This document shows positions 1 to 12,200 of a stretch of DNA of 64,000 nt, piece after piece. This stretch comes from Brugia malayi (Eukaryota; Nematoda; Chromadorea; Rhabditida; Onchocercidae). The number at the start of each line of letters is the position of its first letter. The first letter of the stretch is position 1. The position numbers and the translations under genes are program-made. Below the pieces are notes generated by a model, which searched no databases, was not told the origin of the DNA, and saw nothing but the letters and a program-made list of their open reading frames with translations. The stretch lies in NCBI RefSeq assembly GCF_000002995.4, contig NW_025062479.1, positions 8,423,721-8,487,720 of the forward strand, given 5' to 3'.

Positions 1-1718
1 CATTTTTTAAAATCAAACGAGAAGAAAGACAAAAGACGTTGTAATAAATTATTGCAGAGTTTTCTAAGGAGAACAATGGATTTATTTTATGGCAAACATT
101 TATAATTGAAGATCATAAGATTCAAATCCCTGCGAAAACCATCCTAACTGGAAGAGAATTCATAAGGAGCGAAATAAGACCAACCTTAATTTCATAAGGA
201 AATGCTCACCAATTTTTCTATCGATTTCAGGCAAGATGTTTTCGAGTTTCTGCAAGGCTGTCCGATGATATTCCATTTGTGCAGTTATCAATTCTTTATA
301 AATACCAGCAATTTCAGCTTCCCTTGACAGTAGTATAAAAATATCCGTAAAAATGTTGTCCTAAATGCAAAAAGTGCTATTTTTGTCGATTATTCAACAA
401 GCCATTTCAAACATTATTAAACAAGTCTTGCATCTCATTTAGAAAAATCAACCTTATAAGATTCTAATTTAAGTTGCAAGGCATCATATTCATCCTGGAT
501 TTCCTGAGCCTTTGATTCGTCATGATTTCCCTGCTTACGTTTTCTGCTAACCTCAACATCAACAACTGTGCGCGTTAGTTTTTCTTTCGCTTTCGATAGT
601 GCTTTGTCATCGTCCATATACTTTCCAAAAGCATCCAGAACACTACAATGCGAGTAATTTATAAAGAAAACAATATCAACATGCGAAATTTGATGGTATT
701 ACTTCCATCCATAGTATGTGCAACTGGTTTAATCAATATCCTGTAAAAACCTTTTCTCAATTAACTGATCTGTCAGGACCCGTTCTTCAAGAATTACACC
801 CATAGCGTCGCCATACAGCTTCAGGGTGTCAGCAAGAACAGATGGTTGCGAACGTGGATAAACATTTTCCAACTCTTTCGCATCCGTAAGCAGCTGTTGC
901 CAAAGACCAAATTCATCTAATCGTCTCTGCAAAAGACTACCCATACTCTCTGATAGCACTAGTTTATGATTAGTTCTAACTTTCAATTCAACAAGTGATT
1001 CTTTTTAAATAAAACAATTTCGAAGCCTGCTTCAGGTAAAAGAGTTGTCTATCCTGTGGTTTCTCACAGAACAAAAAGAAAAAAAAGTTAAAAAAAATAC
1101 ATGATGAATAAAATAACAAGGATTTAAGAAATAACAGCAGCTTTCTTTCCTCAAAACTTCTGATAGTTAGCTAAGCCTCGCGTGAAATTATACCTTCCGC
1201 TTATCAATGGCTTCTTCCCTATTAACACTTCTTATACAATTCTGCAAATTTTGCCGTGTGTTTTTTACTGCCAAAATAATTTTTTGGTTTCTTTGTTCGA
1301 CATGACTTACGCTTTGCAGCTCGTCTTTTTTCTCAGACCTGAAACTAATTTTTTCAACAAACGATGATTAAATTCAACGTCAAAGTGTGAAATCTGTCAC
1401 ATCATACAGAATGTTTGATTATCCATGCTTCCTGTTTTTGCAGTGAAGGATAGCCTGTTCTGCTGAGTTCCATATTCATTGTTAAGGGGCACTAACTTCC
1501 TCATTCTCATCCATAACGCATGAAAAAAGGAAATAAATAAAATAAAGCATGGAAACCTCCAACTATCATCCAATTCCCCTCAATGGAAACAAACTGTTGT
1601 TAATACCAATCTGCATTTCTTACAGAAATGAAAAGATAACGTACAATCCCACTGACTGCTGCAAATTTTCTTGCATACGACGAGCTCGTCGCTGTAAACC
1701 CTCCCGCATCTTCTCCAT
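1..1718 (-). CDS. BAR-domain RhoGAP (RICH/ARHGAP17-like), 5' part; gene continues past left edge
   Basis: Visible exons (minus strand) are 1645-1718 (ATG at 1716-1718), 1311-1338, 751-1000, 453-642 and 210-360; the intron starting at 209 leads off the window. The peptide starts MEKMREGLQRRARRMQE. It continues through helical stretches such as LVELKVRTNHKLVLSESM and KALSKAKEKLTRTVVDVEVS and ends in AQMEYHRTALQKLENILPEI. Order and wording match the N-terminal BAR domain of the RICH1/RICH2/SH3BP1 family, including the typical 'ADYHRKAL..LE..LPE' end of the last helix. In that family the BAR domain binds curved membrane and is followed by a RhoGAP domain for Rac/Cdc42, which would lie outside this window. 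The start is the first ATG after an in-frame stop. Exon 1/2 and the junctions after exon 3 are in phase. The exon 2/3 junction is one nucleotide out with canonical sites, so a small exon or an unusual splice site is missing from this model. Confidence 0.8.
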
Positions 1719-2349
1719 CTTTCTTTTACTTCTCAATTTTATTCATGGAAAATAAAAGTCCTGAAACATAAGAATTTAATGCATATCAAAACAGCATTTC
1801 TCCACTCAATTGGCATATTTAAAATATAAATGAACATAGTAAGCGAATATCTTAAACCAGATGTTGGACGACATCCACACTAATTCGGAATTCGTCTTAA
1901 GCCAACATACGTAATTCCCTCAACTGAGCTCCTTGAAAGTGTATGGCTGCTGAGGGTAAGAAAATTGTAACACAATTAAGGGGTAAGAGGTAAAAATTTA
2001 ATGCGCACAGGAGACTGAGTGGAATTACGTACTACAGCTGAAAGGAGAACGAGAATCAATAAAATTGCGGAAGACTTTATGTTGCATTGAGAAGATGACA
2101 ACGAAGTAGAGCAAAAGGGTGGGATAAGTAAAAAGTACTGTGAAATTTGTATTTAGACTTCAAGAGAGTTGGAATTACTATTCTAGTACCATAGCTAGTG
2201 TTAGCACTTGGAGCTTTCATGATTTAGACGGTCACTTTTTACTTCAAACAGCGTAAATCTGGACAAGCATAATCATGATGTGCGTCTAGATAAATACGTG
2301 ATGGCGAAGAGTTACGTCTCCAAAGTGCTACTACACAATTCCTTATGAG

Positions 2350-2874
2350 ATGCAGCTTTTCATTAGAGTCCAAGGGGCCGAAGAAGAAAGCAGGCATGTT
2401 GATGAGTTTCTTCGAGGAGTGACATACGTGGATTGCTTATTAATGGGTCTTGAATGCTCCCAGGTAAGGTATCTCCGAACATTCTGCTTTCCCGTGATCT
2501 CTGTAGATCATTACCCCATATTTAGCACAGCTATTCTAATGTTTTTAAGTTTTAAACCTATCTTATTGCCTTTTTATTGACAGTTTGTTAATTGTTTGTC
2601 GCAAATTGTTCGTTGGTTTCATCATTCCAGTAGCTCAACTTCCGCATAATTATATCAGAAGCACTATTCCGTAACCAAATATCATATTCCGACTCGAATG
2701 ATATCACGAAATTGCGGATTGACTATGGTTGAAGATGTGGTAGGGCCCTTTGTAGGCCACCCTGTGGTAGCACACCGTTCCATCATGCGCTATGATGCGG
2801 AGGCACTTTCTGTTCTCCACATACAGTTAGATATCTTGTGTTCTTATGGGTTCATCATGTGGATATTTCACTAG
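2350..2874 (+). CDS. unrecognised small two-exon protein (hypothetical)
   Basis: Proposed exons are 2350-2463 and 2659-2874, giving 109 residues. Exon 1 starts with ATG (MQLFIRVQGAEEESRHVDEF) and ends in a strong CAG|GTAAGG donor. Exon 2 follows an ATTATATCAG acceptor and stays open to a TAG. Both sides of the intron are phase 0. Exon 2 uses varied, GC-containing codons unlike the surrounding AT-rich DNA (MVEDVVGPFVGHPVVAHRS). Near the C-terminus a hydrophobic run (ILCSYGFIMWIFH) could be a weak membrane anchor. I recognise no family. It lies between the minus-strand RhoGAP and the plus-strand PH/PDZ gene. It could instead be upstream exons of another transcript or a chance ORF pair. Confidence 0.4.
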
Positions 2875-3594
2875 TACTGCATCCCTTTAAGAAAAAAAAA
2901 AGACTTTAATCCATTTTAAAATGGATTGAAATTCCTGAGAAAGAGTTTGTGTGGAAGTGCAGGAAAAGAAAGTGTAAAGATGGATACAAAACGGAAATTT
3001 AGGAATTTATGATGAACATGCTGTGGTGCGCAATGTGCACTCTACTGAATGGATTAATTTGTAGAGACTTTAAATGATGTAATGGAAAATGTACGGTTCT
3101 TTGATAATTAGTTACTAATAGTGTTCACCCGAGACTACCAAGATCTTCGACTTTCAATTCAGTATTCCCCGCGTTACTGTAATGTGATCAGCGCTTTTAG
3201 CACCATGTAAATTTTGCAGGACGGAAGAGTGGAAGTAAGAGGACAGGGTGATCAATGATTGATGCAAGGTGTTTATCGGTTACCTTTGTGGAGTTGGTGT
3301 CTTTTCCTATTTATCACCTCTTGCTTATTATATGAGAGAAGCTAGAATTAGACATTTAATCAGCAAAATTGCACCGGAAAAGTGCTATTTCTACATGGAA
3401 TCGAGGAAATAACATAAATTTAAGTTTAAATAAAACACTGATGAAGCCATCGGTTTACCAATCCGGAGAGCTAATTATCCAATTACAAGTGTTGGAAAAA
3501 ATAGCGAAATAGTGGGTTGACATGAACGCGGAGTAAGAAAGGTTGTATCAGGTGAATGACGCTTCGCAGGAATTTTGTCAACCCACTGAAAATA

Positions 3595-3614
3595 AAGAGA
3601 GAGAGAGAGAGAGG
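3595..3614. repeat. (GA)n microsatellite
   Basis: Run of about 10 GA units ending GGGAG, upstream of the PH/PDZ gene. Confidence 0.9.
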
Positions 3615-4610
3615 GAGACGCTCCTTTTTGTCACTGTGCTTACGAATTATTAGCATCTTCTTTCGTGACCCTCTTTTGAAAGTAAAGTACACAGAAGCGA
3701 TGCTCAGTGGTTTACCGAGTTATTGTAAAAAAGTTCCCCAGTGTATCCAAGAGCACTCCATTTCTTATTGCGTACAAAGTTAAATGGGTCTTAACTATTT
3801 TCGGAGTCTAACTTGCATCGCTGAACATTTTGCACTAAAGTTGTTAACAAGTGCGTTTGATGTAAAAAATTTCAAAATAAAAATCCGAACCAAATTTCTT
3901 AAGTTACTGTTGTTGATCTCAGAGCGCACCCACATGGATAAAGTAGATTTGTGAATTTAGAACAAATCACTGTTCAAGTTTACTTGATTGTTTAACTAAT
4001 TAAGTTGATTTAAGAACTTTCAAAACTAATTATTTGCATACTAAGGGTTGATTCATGGTGCTTACATCTAGTTTATCAAGTGAAAACAAACATGATAAAG
4101 TGACATGGATGCTCATGATGATCTGGTTATATATATATAGATTTTCAAATATTCTTCATCCAGTGTGAGCATTTAATTTATAAAGTTGGACTAAGAAACA
4201 AATAAAGTAATGCAAGTTGTTTGCTTGAATCTTCAATGTTAATTCGATCAATCACGTATTTTTTGATTTATGGTAACAGTGTCAGTTTTCATGCTCTTCC
4301 ATGAGAGTTTTTTCAAGTATCGATATCTGTATTCAGTAGTAGCACTTTGACCATCTCTCCAGTAAGTGATTTAGTTGAGATGTGAAGGTTCGTTCCAAGT
4401 TTTAATGTGCTGTAGCTTTTGTCTGGAAGTATCTAATGTTTTCAATCTTTAAAAGCAACGTCAAATATTTAAGATTCAGTGCGATATATATTGGTTATTT
4501 ACAAGATATTTATAAGCTCCTCTTCTTCATGCGTTGTTCGGTCTTTGCATGACAATTTCCGCTTGTCTTTGGTATGAAAATTTTCAGATCTGACGATTGG
4601 GAACAAATGA

Positions 4611-7600
4611 ATGAGTGAACAACGTGAAATTGTAAAAGCAAGCTGGTTACAGCACGTAGTACATAAAAAAGGTGGCACTTTACATCGTAAAGCGGTAAAT
4701 TTCAATTTAATATTCCTCACACATTCTTACAAAGAATCATTATTGCATTATGCTGGCTATTGTCCTTATTTTAGAAAATTCTATATGAAGAAGGGAAGTG
4801 GGTCGTATTATGTGTTCACAGTGGTCGTATACCACTTTTGGAATGGTACTTCTCAGAAGAATATGCGCATGGACATAGGTATTTTATCTCAAAAAGTTAA
4901 TTAGGTTAAGAATTTTAGCTAATCTATGCAATTGTAAGTGTATTTTTTGCAGTTTCTGGTCCATAGATTCGATCCAATATTCTAGTTACTGTGCAGCGAA
5001 TAATTTTAGACCTTCGAAAGTAATCGATTTGTTAGATTCGTCTTTTGTAAGGGTCATTATGAGTGACCCATCCAGACGCAGTTTCATGATTGGTTTTGTG
5101 GATTGTTCACGTGATGCCATTGAGCTTTCTGCTTTGACAATGTAATGCTCGTCTTTTTTTTTTTTTATAAGGAAAACTTGTATTATTAAAGCGTCGTTTT
5201 TCATTTTAGACTATATGATATGTAGAACGTGGTTTGTACTGCATTGCTTTAGTACATAAGCTTTATGTACAGACTTTAAATTTAAAGCTTTGGGTCTTTC
5301 TAGAATACCGGATCTCACTTTAGTTCTTACCTAACGTATTTCTCGATGCTGGAAGCATGGAAATATAAAAACGAGGATTTCTTGAATTTGTTATTGCTAA
5401 CGGAATTTTCAGAGAAGATTGTGGTGATTGGATTCGGTCAACAACATCCGCCCTCATGCGATTAAAATGTTTGACGGAATCAATAAATCTCTATATTTCA
5501 CTACCTGATTTTGCATCTGAATCATTAAGAGCAACTGAACAGTTTCTTCATGAAGATGCTCATCTTAACGAGGTATGCTTTATAGTATGTCAATCAGTGA
5601 CAGATATAAAGATACGTGAAAACAAAAAGCGCTTTCAGCAGCTCTGGTTTGACTCTTACCGTTTTGCTTTGTGTTTTGGTTAGTATAGGGTTATTAGTGC
5701 GATTAAGTTTCATCTACAGAATGTTCGTTCTTTATTGTTTCCATAAGTAGAAAATGAAAGCAGACTCTGTGCTCGAAATCAATTGTGATAAGTTTTAAGG
5801 TGCCTGAAGAACTGGCCCCATCAATTTCTGCTGCAAGATATTCAAATTATGAACGCATTAAGTTTTTATCATCAACGCAACTGTTTGGGATATCACATTT
5901 GCCTCGTACGCTAAACGCTGAAGAGAAAAAAGCGAAGAATCATAGAGTGATGAAGACTCCACCTCCACTCCCGCCCCGTAATATTTCGTTTTCAGAAGTT
6001 CAGGTTCTCAAGACTAGTGCAGAAGTTAGTCTTTCTTTAACTTCTTTTCAGTATTAAATGGAACTTATTTGATTCCATACCAAAAAATGATTCTCTGGTT
6101 TTGCAAAATTGTTCAGTTTTTCATGTAAAGTGTACTTTATTGCAAAAATTTCTGGTTGTGTCAAAGTTAGATGAATTTCTTTTTTTTTTTTTTGAGGTTT
6201 TCATGAACACTGAAAAAATTCATAGGTTTATAAAATACTCACTCCACAAAATATTAATTTTGTAGCGTTGCTCAATATATGATCATCCAAAGAATCGTAC
6301 ATCCATATCGTTTGGCGATTCACCGGTTGTAGAAGAACGTGCGGAAGATGTTTCAGCTAATCCGGGAAATTCTATGTATATGTTTATAACTTATACTATT
6401 GATTTCTTCCTCGTAAGTTGTAACTCCAGTGTTTCATGGTCCTTTGCAATTGTCAGGTTTTTGTGTAATTTCCATTTCTAAATATTACATAAATAAATAT
6501 TTGCCTTAGAGAACCTAAATATGGGGAAACATTCATTTTATTTATATACAGCCAGCTGCAAAACTTTGCTTTTGGCTATTTTTCTTGAATGAAACTGGGT
6601 TCCTCCCTCTTCATTTACCAGAATACACAAAAATGGTTTCTTTGAAGTGTATAAAATTTTATAAAATCGGTACTTCCATTTAAATATGAGAGCATTCAGG
6701 ATTAAAAATATTTACAGCACTTTGGAGGAACCGACATTACTGGACACTGAAATAACAACACCGGTGAGTTTGTATTCCGAATCGGTGAAGCGTGGTTATT
6801 CTGTCCCAACTGGAACCTTGAATGCCAGTATAGCTCACTCACGCCGTATTACTGGAAGTGATTCGTCCTCACTCGATTATGACTCTCTTTCTGGTTCGAT
6901 TAGTCGGATTTTTCCAATCACAAACATTTCACTACAAAAGACCCATTCAACTTATAAGGAAAACAGCAGTGGAATGTTAGCTGAAGAACAGAATCAGTCA
7001 CAAATCACCAGTAATAGTGGTATTTCAAGTGGTTTGAGAAATTTAACAGTGCAACCCTTCATATGTATGCAGCATATTGCTTACACAGATTTCGGTGGGA
7101 AAGTGTGGTCAGTGTTTCGATGTTCTTTTTTGTTCCCGAATTCTTGTAAAGGAGTTTTATTGACCATGATTACGTCTCTGTCGTTATGCTTTGTTTTAAA
7201 TAAAGTTAAGCTGAAATTTCAGTTCGTACCTTGATTTCTCCCAATATCAGTTAATTTTCAAATAACTGTGAAGCGAGTTATTTGTTTATTTAAGGATAAC
7301 GGGTTGGACTGCAATAGCTGAAAAGTATCTTACCGATCAATTGTTTATTGGTGACCAACTTGTACGAATTGCTGATGTTGACATATACAGCACACAACAA
7401 ATTCCACTCATTTTCAGCGCTACGTTTAAAACAGGGTTCTCGGTACTTTTATAAATTACAATATTTCTCTTCTATGTAAAACGTTCTTGTGGCGTAAACC
7501 ATACTTAGGATAGTCGTTATCGGCAAAAATACTACTAAAAGATTCCATCTATTATATTGCAAGGCAGATTTTACAACATGTTGCATCTTGAAGATTTTCG

Positions 7601-8124
7601 ACAAATTCGACAGACCTGATTGGTATCTTATTTTAGGTAAATATTGCCATTCAGCGAGTGCCTTACGGGACAATTTACACATTACAGAAAACGACGCAGA
7701 AATTTGAAACAGGCTTAATGTTGGATAAACGTAAAAATAAAGTAATACTTATTACTTTTAAAAAAGGTCTAGGCTACCTTTGTTAGCTTAGTCGTGAGGA
7801 ATTTTGTCGTATCTGTGCAGTTTATTTCAGTTGGCTGACGTTCTTGAGGGGTCACCAGCATGGAAAGCCGGTATTCGGCCTTTAGTTCCAGCAGTTACAC
7901 GAACAGGCACAACTCCTGCTTGCATTACTTGTGTAAACAGACATGGTTTGAATATGTTTTCGAAAAATGATGAAGTTCTTAGACAGATCGATACTTTACC
8001 TTTGTCTATTTTTACTGTCATGGTGCAACCCTATGATTTTGTCAAACTTCTGAAAAGAAGTTTAAAGAAATTGAAAAATGTCAGCGATTTCGTTCACAAA
8101 TTCCAAACACAATCACTGCATTGA
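4611..8124 (+). CDS. PH domain, SH3-ligand and PDZ-like scaffold protein, 602 aa
   Basis: Ten exons join in phase: 4611-4694, 4775-4878, 4953-5141, 5413-5572, 5800-6024, 6266-6375, 6718-7107, 7295-7442, 7637-7741, 7831-8124. The ATG directly follows an in-frame TGA. Residues about 8-150 form a PH domain: KASWLQHVV start, KWVVLCVHSGRIPLLEWY strand, then the C-terminal helix tryptophan in EDCGDWIRS. Residues 233-239 (PPPLPPR) fit a class II SH3 ligand of the Grb2 type. A Ser/Thr-rich linker follows. Residues about 396-480 look like a PDZ domain (FIGDQLVRIADVDIYS, then VNIAIQRVP). A second, degenerate PDZ-like part has LADVLEGSPAWKAGI. PH domains bind phosphoinositides and PDZ domains bind C-terminal peptides, so an adaptor at the membrane is the natural inference. 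I do not know a named family with this order. Exon 8 uses a weak donor (TCG|GTACTT). Confidence 0.8.
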
Positions 8125-8430
8125 CTGCTCAGTTTTCCGTTCATGTATTATCTTTTTTTTTTTTAGTTATCTTATTTTTTAAATTGTAAATATGACTGTA
8201 ATGACATTAATAGATATAAACATTTCAAAATAAGTGGCTCACAGTGAAGGAAGCCTATTATGTGCGGCTTTTGGGATCATTCTAACATAATTGTTTGATG
8301 AAAAATGATACGTATATTGATATTCTAAATCTTATTGTACATTTCACTGCACACAGGCACTAGAGACTTTTCGTATACTCAAAGATGGGTAAAGTACATA
8401 ATAACTGAGACACAGTAAAAAGTACCTCCT

Positions 8431-8631
8431 ATGGAAAAGCATGGTAAAACGTTAGATTGCAAGCTTTGGGATATAAGGAATTACTGCCGAACAGCATCGT
8501 TTGAAGAGATAGTGCACAGTTTGAATAGCATTATCAAGGTACAAATTTATGAGAATCAGTGTCCATCGTTAGTCAATTTGTTAACTTTGTGCTTTCTACA
8601 GGGCAGTTCTTTTGTAGAGGGCAAAATATGA
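8431..8631 (+). CDS. small ORF, possibly spliced (hypothetical)
   Basis: The ORF starts at an ATG (MEKHGKTLDCKLWDIRNYC) and runs 66 codons to a TGA. A GTACAA donor after residue 36 and a TTTCTACAG acceptor would remove about 63 nt in phase and give a 45-residue protein. The ORF stays open with or without the splice. The first 36 codons look coding in codon use. No family is recognised. It sits between the PH/PDZ gene and the GSKIP-like gene on the same strand and may be nothing more than a chance ORF. Confidence 0.22.
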   Translation: MEKHGKTLDCKLWDIRNYCRTASFEEIVHSLNSIIKVQIYENQCPSLVNLLTLCFLQGSSFVEGKI

Positions 8632-9245
8632 AAACAGCTTTCTCCTTAGCGGTACGCAACTTTGAAGCATGCAATTCCTACCTCGAAATTAAATTTCTTC
8701 AAATCTGTAAGATTTCATAGGATTGAGGATGAATTAATGGAATGCATCAGTTTGGGCGTATGTGTATATATCCACTGGACTGTTGAGATTGTGCGGTTTC
8801 ACAGCGATTGAGCTCTCCACTGAGCATATTGGCTGTTCAAGTTGTTGTGATTATCAGTATTTGCAGTATCCATTAAGCTTATACTACATTATTCTCGTAC
8901 AGACAGTCCTGGAATTAACAGTTCATTTATATAACACATTGGACGTTAATTTATAAATAAGGCTTGGGTAAGTGATGTGAAGTCACGTGTGGACTCATAA
9001 ACCATCCTATTCAGGTGACTGTTTGACTGGATGTTGTAGTGTCGTTTTATGTAAGCCTTTTCTCATCTCATTCGAACCCTTTGACAACATAGAGGTTAGA
9101 TTTTAATGAAAGGTTTGGTCGTGTCATATCTTGTTGGTAGTGGACTGACGTGCAGCACTATTTTGGAAAATTAATTGTATGAGCTTTTATGGTTCTCACC
9201 AAAATGATGTGATCCAGATGGATACATATTTTAGAATAAAAAGTG

Positions 9246-12200
9246 ATGGCTCATTCGTTACCATTTACTCCTCCGTCATCGCCAAGCTGTAGAGGTCCGT
9301 CATCGGCACTCTCATTTCATGGAGTTCATCCGATAGGTACACCCACCGCAAACTGCTTGGCCGATTGCCTTGGAGTTTCTCCTCTTTATCGTCAACAGAA
9401 GTAAGATTTCTTTATCGTCTATAGAAAAAAATCGTTTATACTTAAGAGCTGAAATGAATTAATTTCTGAGTTCTGGTCCATTTTTAAAAAATACCTGATA
9501 TTAAGGAAGTGAAGTCATTATGACTTTGATTGCTTCTTTTAAGTTATCATCAGTATTTTTGATATTCATCGAGTTCTGTAATCTCACTCCTTAGTTAAAT
9601 TTCTTTAATTTGCCTGACCACAAATATTTGAGCATCATCAAATTAGTTTCTTTTCGATACGTAGGTATGATTCGCAGGCTGTTAAGAGATTTTCCTGTGA
9701 AAAGAATTAGTCAATAAATCAAATATTGCCAACGATTTGGTAGAAAATGAAGCTTCCCGCCATTTTTTAAAATACGTAGCATTAAGCTGAATGCAGCCAC
9801 CAAGGGCACAATAGTTTGTCTTATGATGTTTTCTATATCGATATTATAATAATTTCTGTGACGCCTGAGACAGCAGCAAAATTCCAAAAGCACTCATTTG
9901 TTTGTCCGCTTTAAGATAGAATTTTTTTTTTTTTGAGAATTATATGAAGATGTGTGTGTCTTTGTGTTTGTGCCTTATAATTTTAATACCTGTTGCTTTC
10001 ATTAGTTATTTTTTTTTAGCTCAGCTCGTTGGCAGAGTGCAGCACAAATTTATCAGAGTTATCAAAGCAGCCGAACACATAGTCGTGCTCACAGCCCAGC
10101 GGCGGATGGATTTCACGAAGCATTTATGTATCCGCCAAGTTTGACTCCTGCATTAATATCCGATCATATTTCTACTGTTCACAACATTTTCGGGTATGAA
10201 TTGTGAATTAATACTTGTAAGCTCGGTTTGAAGATTTTGCTTTTGTTTCCTCTTTACACTAAAGAAATTATCTTCTACTGAAATGTGTTCGGATTAATTC
10301 CACGACTTCTGATTGTGCCTCAGGATCTAAATACTAGATGCATGGAATTATTATTTCATGTTTGTCGCCAAAGTTTTTGACTAAGCGCTACACTTATTCT
10401 ATCTTGAACTATTCTTTCTCTTTCTACTGCTGAATATATTTATCAAACTATTTGTTAATTCTTAAAAAATCAAAGTTGGAAAAAAGTGAGATAGGCTGTC
10501 AAAAGCTTTTCATACAAACATATTAAACTTTTAAAACGGTACACTTGCTTTTTTTTCAGAACACCACTTTCTCTCGTTGAAATAGGTCGCGCTAATCGAA
10601 AACGTCATGCTGAAGTTGGTGATACACTAAATGAGCAAAGTGTTGGTGGCCCTTTAGAATTAGAAGCTATAGCAGCCGTGCACGAACTCTCAAATGAAGT
10701 GCGCTCAATTGCTGTCTCAGAAATCTTGCCACGAACAGCCGATTTGATTTTCGTAAATATTAAGACTGTCGAGGGTTAGCATATCTTTTGATCTGAGAGT
10801 CTTATATGAAAGAACTGCTTTATTGCTTTTTTACCTCAATTTTGTTAGATTCTGATGGGTATGAAATCCTTTAGTATAGAATTATAAGGTCCAAGGTAGT
10901 CGATCTCTGTATAAATTGTAATATCCTAAAACCTTTTGTATTGACATAGACAACCGGTGAGAAGTCATGATTATAAAGTAGGGTTGTTTGTATCTATTGT
11001 AATGAACAGTTAATTTTTCCTCTGTTTTATTTTTCAAGTTATTATTAATGTAAAGGGTGATACTTCATATAGTTGACTTCCATTATTTTCGAAGTTGTTA
11101 TTAAACTACAAACAGGTCATCCTTATACGTTAGAATTAACAATGAAAGGATGGCGGATTGCATCGTTGCAGTGTGATAGTATGAATGGAGATTATAAACG
11201 GGTACTGTGTTAGTTCATTGGTTTTTAAAAACTATTTATGTTAAATGGTTTGTTTTCAGAAAGCATCCTTGTTTTATCTTCCACTCGTTTCGCTACAGAT
11301 TAGTTGTTTATGTGAAATTCTGGCAAAAAATTCTGTTAGGCACAATACCAAATATTCACTTAAACATCTAACAACTGTTAAGATTTATTTTATTTTGAAG
11401 GTTGGATTGCATGCAAAATATTACGAAAATGCTAGGCAGCTTCTTGAAGAGATTTCACCAGCACATTCGCAGTACTTTACCAAATGTTTGACTGAAAAGC
11501 TAACTCAGCTTCATGCATGGAGGAAAGCTCAGGTGTCTGTTTATTAGAAAATGGAGTTCATTCGATTTTTAAAAGCAGGAACAGTGACCGAGTAATATAA
11601 CCCAGTGAAAATTCATTGTGTTTCTGGTTTTCTGATAGATTTATTCAAGTCTAATTTTTGAGGGATTTATTACTAGTAGTGCTTTGTTAAACTATATTTT
11701 ACAGATTTTGACATACAGCTCTTTTGCTCTTTTGCATCGAATCATAACAGTTTATAGATCTTATTGTTGAAATTCTTTCACTTTTTCTTTCTTTTCTTTG
11801 CAGGAAGAAATGGAAGATGATGTGGAGTCATTTGAAAAACAGACAGGCAGAGCTTCAACAAGCTTGAAAAAAGAAGCAGAAAAAAAGGACGGAGAAAATG
11901 ACACTCAATCAGACGAAGGTCTCATGTTCACTGTGGACGAAAGTAGTAATAGGTGAAATGTTCCACTGCTTCTTCTCTACGCAAGTGTTAGTTATTTGTT
12001 GAACTTTCTATCTAGAACTATAACAATAAAACCAGTCTGAAGTTATTACTTATCTTTCTTATCTTTTTTGATCTGTTTTGCTTATCTTTTTCAGCATTTG
12101 ACCTTCAAAGTGTGTCAAAATAGCAGAATTGAGATTCAGGCAACATTTTCAATTTTACTTGACTGATCTGTAACCAACTGCGTTGTTCATAATACTGTCC

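Noticed and set aside
4986..5204. Minus-strand ORF of 72 codons opposite the PH domain
   Set aside because: It is antisense to exon 3 of the PH/PDZ gene, which is in phase with its neighbours and carries PH-domain sequence. The minus reading has no splice context or family match.
9060..9090. Possible tRNA T-loop (GGTTCGAATG on the minus strand)
   Set aside because: No matching acceptor stem or anticodon arm could be drawn around it.
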